Positions 36,261 to 49,100 of a stretch of 64,000 bases of DNA are shown one piece after another. A model generated the notes under the pieces. The model ran no database searches. It was given only the letters and a program-made list of their open reading frames with translations, and was not told the origin of the DNA. The stretch is from Juglans regia (lineage: Eukaryota > Streptophyta > Magnoliopsida > Fagales > Juglandaceae), in contig NC_049916.1 of assembly GCF_001411555.2 (NCBI RefSeq), positions 9,745,295 through 9,809,294 on the forward strand, given 5' to 3'. The first letter of the stretch is position 1; every line of letters begins with the position of its first letter. The position numbers and the translations under genes are program-made.

Positions 36261-37550
36261 CAAAAAAAAAAAAAAGGGAGAGAGAAGGGAGAAAAAAAAA
36301 GGGACCATGGGAATAAGAATAAAAGAAAAGAGAATTAATTATGGTTTTTGTGAAACAGTATTTTAATGGTCCCTGTGTTTTGTGACCATCAAAATACTTA
36401 TCGCTCTTGTAATATATACTTTAAAAATATATGTACATAATTGTGATTTTATTCTTGTAAGTCGTATTATAGTTAAAACATTATGCAGATTATGTGTATA
36501 ATATGTGTTGTAAACAAGAAAATAATTCTAAAAATATAGACAAAATTTTATCCGTTTATAGTTAAAAATTTGAAACATAACATCTCTGATCACTACTTGT
36601 CAACTATCCTTGCTGAAAAGTAAATTTTATTTTAACATATATTATAAAGATCACTCATACATGCCAAAACGTAGTATATTTTTAGGTGCACACCTATGTC
36701 AATTACATGTGTGGGTTTGCTGAAAGGTATTTTTGGTTTTAACATATATATGCCACGGTCTGTTAAATGAGAGGGTTTTTAAATTATTTTAACATAAGCT
36801 GAGGACCTGATCATGTACGTATATAGGATATTGGTTAAACATGCAACTTGATTCCATGGTTGTGAAAGTGGTCTTTCATTCCCATCTAATATTAGTTGCT
36901 TTATTTAATTGTAAGAATGGTTATGGATGCAGAAAAAGGTAGCTCCGATCACATGAAAGCTAATGGATGTTTGCTAAAGATATGGGAGGACCACGGTTCT
37001 GAGGGGAACTTGTCACCATGCCTCACTTAGAGAAAGGAGTTAAAATCTGACTGGTGGGTATACACATGTGCATCTACCCCATTCATGTTTGCCTAAAATA
37101 TTTATATGTAGAATTGATGATTCTGTGAAGAACATTGATAAGTGTGATTTGTATTACTCTTTTATTTATGAAAAGTGTCAGTTTTCCTTCAATTCTCTTG
37201 ATTTTATTTTATTTTTATATGTATATATTTTTTATTTTCTTGGATTTGAAGGAATAAGAAGATTTAGTGCGAAAGAAGAGCAATTTGGTACAAAAGAAGA
37301 GACTACGAATCCAGACCGATGAGAGGGGACGAGATTTGAAGAGAGCTGAGGAGATTTAGGCGAGAAGACTTGGCAACAAGGCTTCGAGCGGTTAGATTGG
37401 ACGACCAGTCTAAACGACCAACTTAAAAGACCAATCTAAACGACATTGTGGACAACAACTAGCAAAGGCGAGCAGCTTTACTGCTCAGTAGGTTGGCGAG
37501 AGGAGTCTTTCATCTCAGTCAGGAACCTTACATCTTGGCTATTGGGCAAG
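36261..37550. other. Unassigned sequence left of the gap
   Basis: No gene recognised. It holds an A-run and purine tract at 36262-36300, AT-rich sequence, and a short degenerate repeat near 37396-37445 (GACGACCAGTCTAAACGACC and variants). Confidence 0.4.
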
Positions 37551-37650
37551 NNNNNNNNNNNNNNNNNNNNNNNNNNNNNNNNNNNNNNNNNNNNNNNNNN
37601 NNNNNNNNNNNNNNNNNNNNNNNNNNNNNNNNNNNNNNNNNNNNNNNNNN
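37551..37650. other. Assembly gap (100 N)
   Basis: Exactly 100 N, a common convention for a scaffold join of unknown size. It separates the two copies of the large duplication. Open frames crossing it are meaningless. Confidence 0.98.
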
Positions 37651-37772
37651 ATCATCGCACCTGGCACAAAATCAATGTAGTGCTCTATCTCTCTAATAGG
37701 TGGCAATCCACAAAATACACCACTAGGAAACAGGACCTCATATCCCTGCAACAAAGAGACAACAACACTAGG
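37651..37772 (-). pseudogene. Ty3 pol fragment (start of RT region)
   Basis: On the minus strand it reads LLQGYEVLFPSG, then GLPPIREIEHYIDFVPGA, the conserved lead-in to the Ty3 reverse transcriptase. It is cut by the N gap on one side and the 4.4 kb LTR on the other. Confidence 0.75.
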
Positions 37773-38182
37773 TGTGACGCCCCCAAATTCCGCTTGGGAT
37801 CGGACGGACATTTGAAGCGTCGAGACATGCAACACAAGGTTACCTGCCCCCGTTCATGACATATAAGATGCAATATTCCTAACGTGCATCTAGCATTATG
37901 CAATATTCGCAGCGGATAATTTTTCTTTTTAGCAATACTATGCACCAAACCGAAATATCCCAAATACTTAAAACATACTTCATACATAATGACATACTAA
38001 ACAACTGAGATCACAATAATAGTCCATATGGTTGTGATAAAAAGAGTGCTGGAGATTGAACTCCACAAATATAAGTAGTAATCTGAGGTAACTGATGTAC
38101 TACCATCTACGTCACACCATCGCTTAGTCAGCCGTTTCCAGTTGGTCGATTCCCAGTTCTCCTTCAGATCCTGTAGCAAAAT

Positions 38183-38242
38183 CTACCATTCGGGGGGAAT
38201 GGTAGTTGGGACTACCACAGTGAGATTTGATTACAAATCTCA
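38183..38242. other. Pair of perfect hairpins in the 4.4 kb LTR
   Basis: The first stem is CTACCATTC with GAATGGTAG (9 bp, G5 loop, 38183-38205). The second is TGAGATTTG with CAAATCTCA (9 bp, ATTA loop, 38221-38242). The second lies 448 bases from the LTR terminus and corresponds to the shorter hairpins in LTRs B, C and D. Confidence 0.6.
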
Positions 38243-38339
38243 GCAAGTTAACAAGAAACTTCCACACAGGTTAATGATGCATGCATGGCAGTAAAAGCAT
38301 GAATGCAAAAATCAAATCATAAGTAATCATGGCATAACT

Positions 38340-38650
38340 TGACATACAACATAACATAACTGGCATAACTTAAACTGAAACTGAAGCTTAGCATGAACGT
38401 GACTTGAAACATAACATGGACTTGAAACATAGCATAAACATGAACATGCATAATTTGAACTTGAACTTGAGCATGACATAACATAAATGTGAACTTGGAA
38501 CATAACGTAAACATGAACATAACATAACATGAACTTGGAACATAACGTGAACGTGAACATAACATAACATGAACTTGAAACATATTCTTGTCTCATGGGA
38601 TTACCATGATTGCGTGAACGTAAACTTGAACGTAACATAACGTGAAACAT
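38340..38650. repeat. Degenerate AACATAAC/GAACTTGAA repeat
   Basis: Short, irregular repeats of AACATAACNTGAAC and CTTGGAACATAACGTGAAC type. They create Cys-, Met- and Phe-rich chance frames on the minus strand. Confidence 0.6.
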
Positions 38651-38789
38651 GACTTGAACTTGGAATCTTATTCAATAAACTTAATCATTAACGTGACCAT
38701 ATGGGTGCTACACAGGTCCCCTTGAGCCGTGTGTCCCTGCCGATTACCGCATCACATCACAGGTTTCTATACCAGCTGTGAGTGCGTTA

Positions 38790-38940
38790 ATACGTACTCC
38801 ACAGTTGTTGTGGCCCCACGTACTCTACATGTCACAATTGTTGTGTCTCACGTAGTATATGCTCCACAGTTGTTGTGGCCCCATGACTTATTTGTTTGTG
38901 CCACACTTGCTGTGGACACACGTAACATAATGTGTGGCAC
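38790..38940. repeat. Degenerate TCCACAGTTGTTGTGGCCCCA repeat
   Basis: Three or four imperfect units of about 40-50 bp, each with a small inverted core (CCACAGTTGTTGTGG), occur at about 38800, 38870 and, more decayed, 38835 and 38905. Confidence 0.5.
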
Positions 38941-39199
38941 CATCGGCGTTAGTGCCTAGCGCGCTCCGGTGACCAGCTAATTAGGCCTCATTCGCAACCT
39001 GTTGACTGTACTTCATCAACCCAGGGAATTTCACACCTATTTAGATACTCCAGCGTGAACAAAGGAGTTCCACTAGGATATTACCTCATCCTAACGCTTA
39101 GGGTCATGATTGACATGAATAATTTAACTGGCATACATGACATTTCGTAACGTGACGTAATATGAACGTGACATAAAAGACAGAAGTCATGTCGTAGCA

Positions 39200-39560
39200 T
39201 AACATGACATGAACTAAGACAGCAAACATGACATACTTCGAGACATAAATGTAACAGAGAACATTTCATAACATGGCATACATGTAACATGCAACATTTT
39301 GTAACATGGCATACCATATAACAGATAACATTTGTTAACATGGCGTACCATATAACAGACAACATTTCTTAACATAGCGTAACATGTGACAGTGAATATT
39401 ACGTGACATGAAATACATGTAACAGATGGTATACTTAACATGACATACTTGCAATGTATAGCAATATGTGACAAAATATCTTGTGTAACAGATAATAATT
39501 CATGATAGAATAAATTTTGTGTAACAGATAAATATGTAATGATTTGGCATGACACATATG
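39200..39560. repeat. Degenerate AACATGGCATACATGTAACA repeat
   Basis: Imperfect units of about 40-45 bp with cores AACATGGCRTACCATATAACAG and AACATTT. The minus strand reads as Cys/His/Met-rich chance frames. Confidence 0.55.
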
Positions 39561-42168
39561 ATAACATGCATACATACACTTTAGTTCCCTTACTTATCAC
39601 TCATACACATTAAACTGATAGTAAGTTAAAAGCTAACTTATCTCGATCTTCGCGCTTCCAGACAAAACTCAAGTGCGATCATGAGAAACTGAAAATAATG
39701 ATTTCTAAAAATTAGAACTTAATCACTAACAATTAGGAATATGGAGAAATATCAACTTAGAGTAAAATTACTATTTTACCCTCTACATGTGAGAAAATGA
39801 CCATTTTACCCCTAACTTAAGGATTTTGCATCCTAACTCCAAAAATCACCAAAATTTACATACCTTATGTAAATTTTGTCCTAAACTCAAATATCAATTC
39901 AGAAAAATTTAAAACTAAACACAACCATCAAAACTCTATATGGCCGAAACTTACAAAGGCTATTTCCTTTGCTTTTTGTTGTAATTCTTTCAAATCTCAA
40001 AACTCATGATTAAACCAAAATTTTTCTTCTACTACACTCATAACATATTCTTAAGAATAATCATGTTTTTAATCATGAACAAAAGTCATCAAAATCACTA
40101 AAACCATACTTGAACTTTTTGGTTTCTCTTCTAAGTTCAAAACAGAATTTTGTTTCTAACTTGTTTTGATCAACCTCTTGATCCATGACTTATAAAGAAG
40201 TGATCTTCAAACCAAAACATCACATGGTTCAAAAAGGTGTCCTAAAACAGATCCAAGCTTCAAACTCAAGATCACATGGGTAAACATCAACCAAAACATA
40301 AATTTAGCCAAGAACATCATCACTTTGGCCTAACCGAATATCTCCTTCCATAAAATTTCATATGTTCGAAACTAACATCAAATATCTTCAAAATAACATT
40401 CTAACATGTATATAAGATGCTTAGGATCTTCCAATAAAAATATCAAAGCCATTGGAATAAGATTAAACCATAAAAGATTTAAACTTTCTCAAAACAGAAA
40501 CTGTTTTTCCTCTTCCAGTTTCTAAGTTTCTAGACCTAAGAAAATATTTCACCAAAACTTTTAATCATGCAACAAATCCTCACCAATAATCATATACACA
40601 TGTTAACAGTACTCCATAAAAATTTCGGACCAAGATCTATTCATTAGCTTGGTCAAAAACTCCAAAATATAACACACTCTCCAGTTTATCGCCCAGAATG
40701 ACCTTTCTGGGGTATAAACAACTTTTGACCAATCAAATGATCTCCAAATGGAACTAATAAGGTATCCACGTAAACTAGACTCCAAAAGAAACAACTTTCA
40801 TGAAGGAAACATTGCGAGGAAACACTTACAAAAGCTTCGAAACAGGCATTCAAAAGAGGTACGAAAAACTGTCCGAGAGTGTCTTTTGTGTTCTATGAAG
40901 GAAAAGTGTAAAGGAGAGTTGCTTTTTCGTGGGAAGTGGACTGAAGAGCTTCTTACACAAGCTATGTAAAGTGATAGGACTGAAGGAATGGTTGAGTGTT
41001 GGCCTTTTCTTCTCATAAAAATCAGACCAAGATCTTTTCTTAAGGTGGAGTGTAAGAGTGAATGAGTGAGGTGGCCCTTTAGCTATGTCTTTCAAGAACC
41101 TTCTAGGCTCTTCTTGTACAGATCTGGCCAGCCAAGTGGGGGTACAAAACTTAGCCATGAAGCAATCCTATGGTGACCAAATTCGTGGGCCTTAAAGGGC
41201 CTAAACCGAATGGGCCTAAAATTTGGGGTTTAAAGAGGGTTTGGGTTGCTATCAAGCCCAAATCCAATATCACTTGGCCCAATCAATTTTTCAAGGTTAA
41301 CAAGGTTGGATAATGATGTTCTAACACAAATTTGAAGGATTAATAGCATGTGGAAGTGATTTAATCAAGTGATTAAACACAATGCTAGAAATCGGATTAG
41401 AAAAAGTTTAGAGGCCAACGTTAGGGTTTTGGGGAAACCGTTTAGGGTTTTGATTTCAACCATACTTTTGGGCTTTCGATTGGATTCCCACCATTTAGAA
41501 TTTTACTAGGATTGAAAACCTCTTTGATCTGGCACAATTTGGTTGAGCAGATGAAACAAAGTTTTGCTTAAGCGACATGATCTCACACCTTGATTCCTTC
41601 AAATCCAACAAACGTTCCTTATGGTGCCAAGTGTCTAAAATTATTCACTAAGTGTGGCTAAGATCTTGCCAAGTGTCCAAATAAAACTTCTCTAATCCAA
41701 TTTGGACATTCCACACTGTGATTTCGAAACACTGCAATTGGTGCGCTTATCGAGGTTACTATTCACTTCGAAAAAATGAATCATAAACTTAGTACTAAAA
41801 ATTCCTAAATATTCATATTAACCTTTAGTGAAAATCTTTTACCGAAATTTAACCTCGAAGTGCCCCTAAAAATAATTTCACAATTTCCAACAGACGTTTC
41901 GTCCGGAATTATGAAAATGGGATATTGTGCCATAAAATCCTAAATAATCCACTGAGTGTAATGGCGTAGACCATAATGCATTCTGACACTTCTAACCACC
42001 TCAAATAAATAAAACTCATATTTCTAGCAGCACAGTGAGTGATAACACTGACTATGTTGACAGACTAAAACCTATGCAATAGGTCGATTCGTAAAAACTT
42101 ATGGGATTTTCACGAGATTCCTAAAGTCAATAGAAATTCCGCCAATGAATTTCTAGCGGGCTGTTACA

Positions 42169-44981
42169 TGGTGCATCCCCAATCATATGGAGTACATTCC
42201 CCATGCACTCCATCCATACTCACCATATCACCACTATGGCATACCCGCCATATGGTACATTATTACATCACATGGAGTACACTCCTCGTATACTCCCTTC
42301 ATACACTACGACACATCACCATTATGGCATCCTTGCCATACGGTGTATCTCACCATCTCATGGAGTACATCCCATTTGTACTCCCCACATATACAACACG
42401 CCACATCACCACTATGGCATACACGCCATATGGTGCATTATTACATCACATGGAGTACACTCCCCGTGTACTCCCTTCGTACACTACGACACATCACCCT
42501 TATGGCACCCTTGCCATATGGTGTATCACCATATCCCATGGAGTACACTCCTCGTATACTCCCTTCATACACTCTACGGCACATCACCACTATGGCATAC
42601 ACGCCATATGGTGCATCGTCCACCACATAGAGTACATTCTACATGTACTCCTCTTACACGCATTACGCCACTGAGTACACTCCACTTGTACTGTACCGTT
42701 CCGTTCCACGACACGCCAAGGTATATTTTATTATACTCTCATTCTCCTTCACATTACGCCACACATAGAGTAAAGTACACACAGCGCGTGTACTATCCCC
42801 ATCCCACATGCCACATCACCATTATGGCATATCCGCCACATGGTGCATTACTCTACCACATAGAGTACACCCATCGTACACTCCCTTCATACATATCACG
42901 GCATGTCACCACTATGGCGTACCCGCCATATGGTGCATCTCACCATCACATGGAGTACATCCCACATGTACTCCCTACATATGCAACACGCCACAGGCAC
43001 ACAGAGTACACTCAGTGTGCACTGTATCCATTCCACATACACCATGCCACCATTACAGCACATATTCCCAATCACACTACACAGCACACTTCCCAATTAC
43101 GCCCAACACATCACAGTACACTACATGGCACAATGCACCTCCATCCAATACAGATAAGCCCAACACTTCACTACACAGAATGCCCAACACTTCATCACAA
43201 TGCCACAACTCCACATATACTAACAGCACAGTCCACAACCTAGTCAACTAATCAATATCCAGCATAATTAATAAGAGATAGAGGGTTATACCATCGACGG
43301 GATAACCCGTGCGTTGCTTGTTGACCGGCATAGCCGATGATGTCGGAGGAGTCGCACGTGGCGGCTAACTCACGTACGGGGACTGTTTAGGTGTTTGGAT
43401 AGCTAGGCGTGGTCTTGGAAAGGCTCGTGATGGCCTTGTGATGATGGTAAAGAGCATAACATGGCGGATCTAGCCATGTACAGTGGCGGTCAATCACACG
43501 CAGTGACTGTCCATCACGTGCAGTGATTACCCATCACATAAAGTGATGGTTTAGACCTAGGGCTTGGCTAAAGGAGGTGTGGTGAATCTCGTGGTGGCGT
43601 CGAGGTGGCGCCCCGGTGGCTCACGGTGGCAGATCTGGCCATTCCATGGAGGAGAAGCCGTGGGAGAGTGAGAGAGAGTGTGCTCTCGTGGGTGGCAGAT
43701 CGGGGCCAAGGGAGGTCGAGCTAGCTTGGTGGCGGCCTGAGGAGGCTGGACATGGCGGTCATCAGCCATGGGTGGTGGTGCACGGTGGTGCACGGCGTGC
43801 AACCCGTGCGTGCGTGAGTGAGGAGCCGTGAGGTGGAGGGAGAGCTTCTGGCCATGGGTCACAGGGAGGAGCTCGGGGAAAGGGAGAGGAGGTCCATGGT
43901 GGCCATGGGTGGTCGTGGGTGGCCGCGTACGGCGGCGCACAGTGGGAAATGGGCTAGAGACCCATTTCGGGTACTTGCCGTGGAAGGAGGGGGAGGACTG
44001 CTTCGTAGGGGTTGGCTTCGGTGGAGGATGATGGCCGGTGGGAGAGGAGCTCGCCGTGGGAGCGGTGGAGCCATTGGGCGGCGCACGGCGGCGCTACACG
44101 CACAAGCCCGTTTGGGCTGTGTACTTCCGAAATGGAGAAAGGGAGAGCGTGAGGGGGAGAAGTCGGCATGGATGGACTCGCCGGCGTGAGGAGCAGCCGA
44201 TGGTGTCGGCGGTGTGGCCTGGCGACGCACAGCGGCGCCGGGCTGAGGCCTTAAGCCGTTCGGCGTGAGGTGATCTGCGTACAGCGTACGCCGAAGGAGA
44301 GAGGGAGGAGAGAGAGGGTTACGGTGAAATGAGAGGGAAAAGAGAGGGGTCTGGGTATTTAACCAGTCCTTTCGTCTGGGGGTCTACACGACGATCTAAC
44401 GACGAATAATTAAAACACTGATTTGAAGATGCGTAAAACATTAACTTAATTAAAAGCACTTAGAGGAATTAGGGTAGATATTATTTTAAACTAACTTTAG
44501 TTTATAAAATAATATTCTTCATCATAAATAAAATGATGAAGTCTCACTTAACATATTTAAAAGGGTTAAACCATTTATTTAATAAAAGTTCTCAACATAA
44601 TTTAAATCCCATAATATCTTAAATAATTGAAATCATTTTAATAATAATATTAAAATGATTTCCGGCAATTATAATATTTTTGGAGCTCTTCAATAATATT
44701 ATGATTGTCGTATTTAAGATCAAATCTTAATTCAACAATGATGGAAATACTCCTTATAAATATTTTCAGCATATTTAAAACACTGGACGTGCCCTAGAAG
44801 TCACACGATATCTTTCGAGACACGCTATCATGGTTCGACACGCATAACGTGACTCGCAGTCGGTAGTGAGAAAGGCAGATGATCACATAATCTCTGCCTT
44901 TAGGGTTTGCTTACGTCATCAAGACGAAACATACGTTAGAAAGGGGGAAGCGTACGTAAGAAGAAGGAACTGGGTGTTACA
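42169..44981. mobile_element. Partial LTR ending at the left edge of copy 2
   Basis: Ends CTGGGTGTTACA at 44981, the same terminus type as LTRs A, B and the 4-kb family. Its other end is not recognisable: at 42168 it abuts the 4.4 kb LTR. It contains the tandem array at 42187-43000, a GC-rich block (about 43560-44290) and a TATTTAA motif near 44357. The following TTTAC (44982-44986) would be one half of its target duplication; the other half is not seen. Open frames in the GC-rich block have no recognised domain. Confidence 0.55.
42187..43000. repeat. Tandem array with about 88-bp period
   Basis: Units begin near ATGGAGTACA and end near GCCATATGGTGCAT. Starts are visible at about 42187, 42272, 42360, 42449, 42539, then less regularly at 42629, 42868 and 42950. 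Neighbouring units alternate between two types (CACTATGGCATACACGCC and CATTATGGCATCCTTGCC), suggesting a dimer of about 177 bp. The array gives a long chance frame rich in His, Tyr and Thr. Confidence 0.75.
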
Positions 44982-45377
44982 TTTACACCCAAAAAGGTTG
45001 TGCCCTTAATACCAATCTCTTGAGCCTTCCCAAGTCCGTCAAAAATTTTACCCAAATTGGTTAGCCCATTAATGTGGCAATCATCCAATATGTCATGTGT
45101 CATTTCCTTATGGGCCTCTTGGCTTCTAATCCTCGAAATTAAATAAGCACTAAGAATTCTTCAAAATAATATCAAGCTCCAAAAATTTCATTTTTTCCTC
45201 AAAAATCAATATTGCAATAGAATCTTTTAATAATTCTTCTAAACCCAAAATATACGGCCTTTTTGCCAACTCAAGTATCCAAAATTATTCTTATTCTAAA
45301 ATAGCTCAACCCCTAATTAATTAGGATTAAAGCTACTAAAGTCAAGGCCTACGGAGCTTTTTAGGCGGGATGTTACA
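44982..45377. mobile_element. Right end of a 4-kb-family LTR, copy 2
   Basis: Matches 11273-11668 with only a few single-base changes. The rest of the LTR is missing to the left because of the element ending at 44981. Confidence 0.8.
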
Positions 45378-45779
45378 TTCAACTTTGGTGATTCAATGGC
45401 TTAGAAATGAGTCTTGTACTATATGATATTTATGGGATTTTTGGGATGAACTATTGCAAGCAATAATTGGTTTTAATTATACGATGTCTCATCAGTTTAG
45501 AGAGGGGAATAAAGTGGTTGATTTTTTAGCAAGGTAGGGGGAGGAGGGGTATATATGGCTTCCGATAAGTTGCCCCTTCATGTGAGAGGTTTGCTACGTT
45601 TGGATCTTCTTAGTTTGCCTAGTATTGGGCCATAATTTTTTGTTTGTGAATGTTTTGTTGTTTTCTTTTGTAGTTTGTTGAGTTTGCATTGGGTTTTAAT
45701 TGTTACGGTTTTCTTCCATCATAAGTGAGGGTTGTTTTTCAATAAAGAATAGAGGTGCAGGCCTCCTTTGAAAAAAACA
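45378..45779 (+). pseudogene. LINE RNase H fragment with 3' tail, copy 2
   Basis: Duplicate of 11669-12070, including the internal stop and the FREGNKVVDFLAR motif. Confidence 0.7.
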
Positions 45780-46130
45780 TTTGATGTATCTTAATATAAT
45801 ACGTCAGATTATAAAGTTACTTCTAAAATAAAGTAGATATAACAGATTACATCAAACTACATCAATTTTTTCATTTATTTTTTGTGAAATCCCTTTGTGA
45901 CTGTAGTACTTCTCTTTTTTTATTGTTTGGAAGATATTTGAATTAGATTAATTTTATTTTTAAACTATTTACCATATACTTCTAAAAAATTCTTGAAATT
46001 AAACATTGGCTAAAGCATTTGTGGAATTGCAAATTTATCATGCATTTTTTTTTATTTTTATATAAAGCTGATCTCATTAATCATAGTCAATCACTTACAT
46101 GAACTTGATAGAACAAAAAGGTGAAGTAAA

Positions 46131-49100
46131 CTACATCATATCCTTGGTAACCAGGGGTAAAATACAGTTTGGATATAGCTCAATATCATACACATCTTCA
46201 ATGCATTGGAGAGCAGCTTTTGCTAAGCTGTGAGCTACCATATTAGCCTCACGATATGCATGTGAAGCTGACCAAGTAGCAACTGAGTCAAGTATGAGTC
46301 TTGCATCTGCTATGAGACATCCACCCATGCTCCAATTGGAGGTATATTGGTTCAGTAGGTCCACGACCTGTTTTGAGTCCCCTTCTAGACAGAATTGCCT
46401 CAAACCAAGTTCCTTGTAGAAAATTGTTGCCAAAAGTAGCCCATAGGCTTTAGCATCAAAAGAATTGCCTTTTAGGGGTCTGTTAGCACGAAGGGCACCA
46501 ATCATAAAGCCTTGATGATCTCTGATGAGTACATTTATGCCAATCCTCCCCTCCCTCGATTGTACAGTTGCATCCCAATTAACCTTAAACCACCCTGCTG
46601 CAAGTTTTGACCATTTATGAGCCCCTGCTAGAGACTTGGGGTTAAGGCTAGCTTCCTGTTTGAGTGCCTCCTTGTGAGAAAAAAGATCTGCCTTAGCCTA
46701 TTTAGTGACAGCATTTGGGTGTTTAAAGGCTTTTCCATGTAGACAGTCATTCCTTCAAGACCAGATTACCCTCATTGTGACTGTTACCTCATCAAGTTCC
46801 CCTGGATCAAGAGTGTTAACAAGGGCTGACCATACATTGAAAACCAAATCACTCTGGATAGATAGCTTTTACACTTTCTTTGTTCCCTGACACCACACAT
46901 CCTTAGCAGCAATACATCCCCATAGAGCATGGCCAAAGGTCTCAAATTCCTATATGCATATTAGGCATAGGCTATCCTTTACTACCTTCCTCCTTTTCAA
47001 ATTAGCTAGAGTGGGAAGAGCCTCACTACACGCTCTCCATAGGGACATCTTAGTAGAAGGGGATACTTTTAATTTCCAAATAGTCCTCCACACTTGGTTG
47101 TCGCTAGCTCTGACTGAGGATTCCCCTTCTAGTTCTCTTTCCATCTCTTTGCTAAGGTGATAGCCACTCTTGACAGTGTAGATGCCATCAGTAGTAAATT
47201 GCCATATTAACTTGTCTTCTCTCCCCATTAGGCTAATTAGAATGGCTTTGATGCCATCTATTTCCTGTTGAGAAAAAATTTCATAGAGGAGAGGTTCCGT
47301 CCATTGCTTCAATTGAGGGTCAATGAGGTCACAAACTTTGTCACACCAGCAATCTGCTTCTCGGGTTGTCAGAATTTTTTGAGAGGGGAAGGATGGTATC
47401 CATCTGTCTTGCCATATATTGACTTTGTGGCCATTCCCAACACTCCATATGAGGCCTTGCTTCAACAATTTTAAGCCTGCATATATGCCTCTCCAGGCAA
47501 AAGAAGGCCCTGTCCCCAACTAGGCTTCTAGCAACCCAACCTTGTTGAAATATTTTTGCTTCAGGATCTTGGCCACTAGGGATGTTGGATTTTGTAGGAC
47601 CCTTCATCCTTGCTTCGAGAGCAAAGCTGTATTAAAGCACTTCAAGTCTCTGAATCCAAGGCCTCATATTTCCTTGTCACTGAGTTGCTTCCAATTGACC
47701 CACTGAATCTTGGAGGAATCTTCATTGAAACCCCACCAGAACTTCCTGAGCAGCTGATTTAATTTACTAGTAATAGATGCTGGTAGCAAAAACATTCCCA
47801 TTGCATAAGTGGTAATGGCTTAGAGGACTGCTTTGAGTAAGATTTCCTTGCCTGCAGCAGAAAGAAACTTAGTTTTCCAATTGGTTACTCAAATCCAGGT
47901 CCTATCAATTAGAGAGTGGAAGGAAGCAATATTTTTCCTGCCCACCAGAGCAGGTAAGCCCAGGTATCTTTCAAAATTGGTAGAGGATTGGATACCTGCT
48001 AGCTACATAATCTGTCTTTGTATTACTTGGACAATATTCTTACTAAAAAAGATGGAAGATTTGTCTTTGTTTAAGACCTGTCCTGAGCCTTTCTCGTATA
48101 GATCCAGGATATGAAGTACACAGTTGAGTTCCTTAGGCTTTGCTTAGCAGAACAAGAGGCTGTCATCAGCAAAGAACAGGTGGTTCACTATGACTGGGCC
48201 TCTTCCTATTGGAGCTGGAGTTAGTCTGCCACATGCCTCTACTTGGTTTAGAAGAGAGGTGAGAGCTTCTGCACATAATATAAATAAGTATGGAGACAAG
48301 GGGTCTCCTTGTCGCAGTCCCCTAGAAGGCAAGAAACACTTTTGAGGTTCTCCATTCACAAGGATCGAGTAGGACACTGAGTTAAGGCATGCTTGGATGA
48401 TGTTGATCCAGTGTAATAGAAATTCCATTTTGGTCATGATGGCTTCAATAAATTTCCATATCATAGGCCTTACTCATGTCCAGTTTAAGAGTCATGAAAC
48501 CTCTTTTGCCTTTCATTCTTGAGTTCATGGAGTGTAGTATATCATAGGCTACAAGTGTATAATCAAAGATGAGCCTTCCAGGTACAAATGCGCTCTGGTT
48601 GGGGGCAATGAGCTTGGACAGTATGGTTTTCAACCTGTTTGCAATGGTTTTAGAAACAATCTTGTATAAGACATTACACAGACTAATATGTCTGTAGTCA
48701 GCTACTTTTTTAGGGCTTTGAACTTTGGGGATGAGGGAAATGAAGGTATCATTAACATCATTGAGTGAGCCACCGTGGTTTGGAACCTTGAGAGCATAAT
48801 TGCACACTTGTTCACCTACCACCTCCTAGTTTTTTTGGTAGAATTGAGTAGGAAAGCCATCAGGACCAGGAGATCCTTAGGAATTCATTTGAAAGACCGC
48901 TGCTGTAATGTCTTCCCTAGTGAAAGGTTCATAAGCCATGCCTTAATTTCCATATCTAACTTTGCGCTCAGTGCATGCAAACAGTTCTCAAAATCCAAAG
49001 GGTAGGAAGTAGTAAATAAATAGGAGAAATAACCTGTGAAGACCTCTCCTATTCCTACCTGCTCAGTGACACATCTTTCTTGTGGATCCTCTATACATTT

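Larger units (their letters stand above)
37773..42168. mobile_element. LTR of the 4-kb family (4.4 kb)
   Basis: Starts TGTGACGCCCCC and ends GGGCTGTTACA; length 4396 bp. Its first 150 bases match the LTR at 7601. Flanking 5-mers (CTAGG left, TGGTG right) do not match, so rearrangement or a different exact boundary is likely. It contains two perfect hairpins (38183-38242) and several degenerate repeat blocks (about 38340-38650, 38790-38940, 39200-39560). No gag-pol genes lie inside. Confidence 0.75.

Noticed and set aside
37446..37859. Open frames across 37551-37650
   Set aside because: They run through 100 unknown bases.
38317..38650. Cys/Met/Phe/Val-rich small proteins on the minus strand
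   Set aside because: They follow a degenerate AACATAAC repeat in an LTR and show no domain or start context.
37773..42168. Clean solo LTR with target duplication
   Set aside because: The flanking 5-mers do not match, so only the LTR identity is claimed, not a simple insertion.
42203..43243. 346-residue open frame rich in His, Tyr and Thr
   Set aside because: It lies on an 88-bp tandem array where all three forward frames stay open; this reflects base composition and repetition.
43557..44268. Open frames on both strands in a GC-rich block
   Set aside because: High GC with few stop codons explains them; the block is part of an LTR and no domain is recognised.
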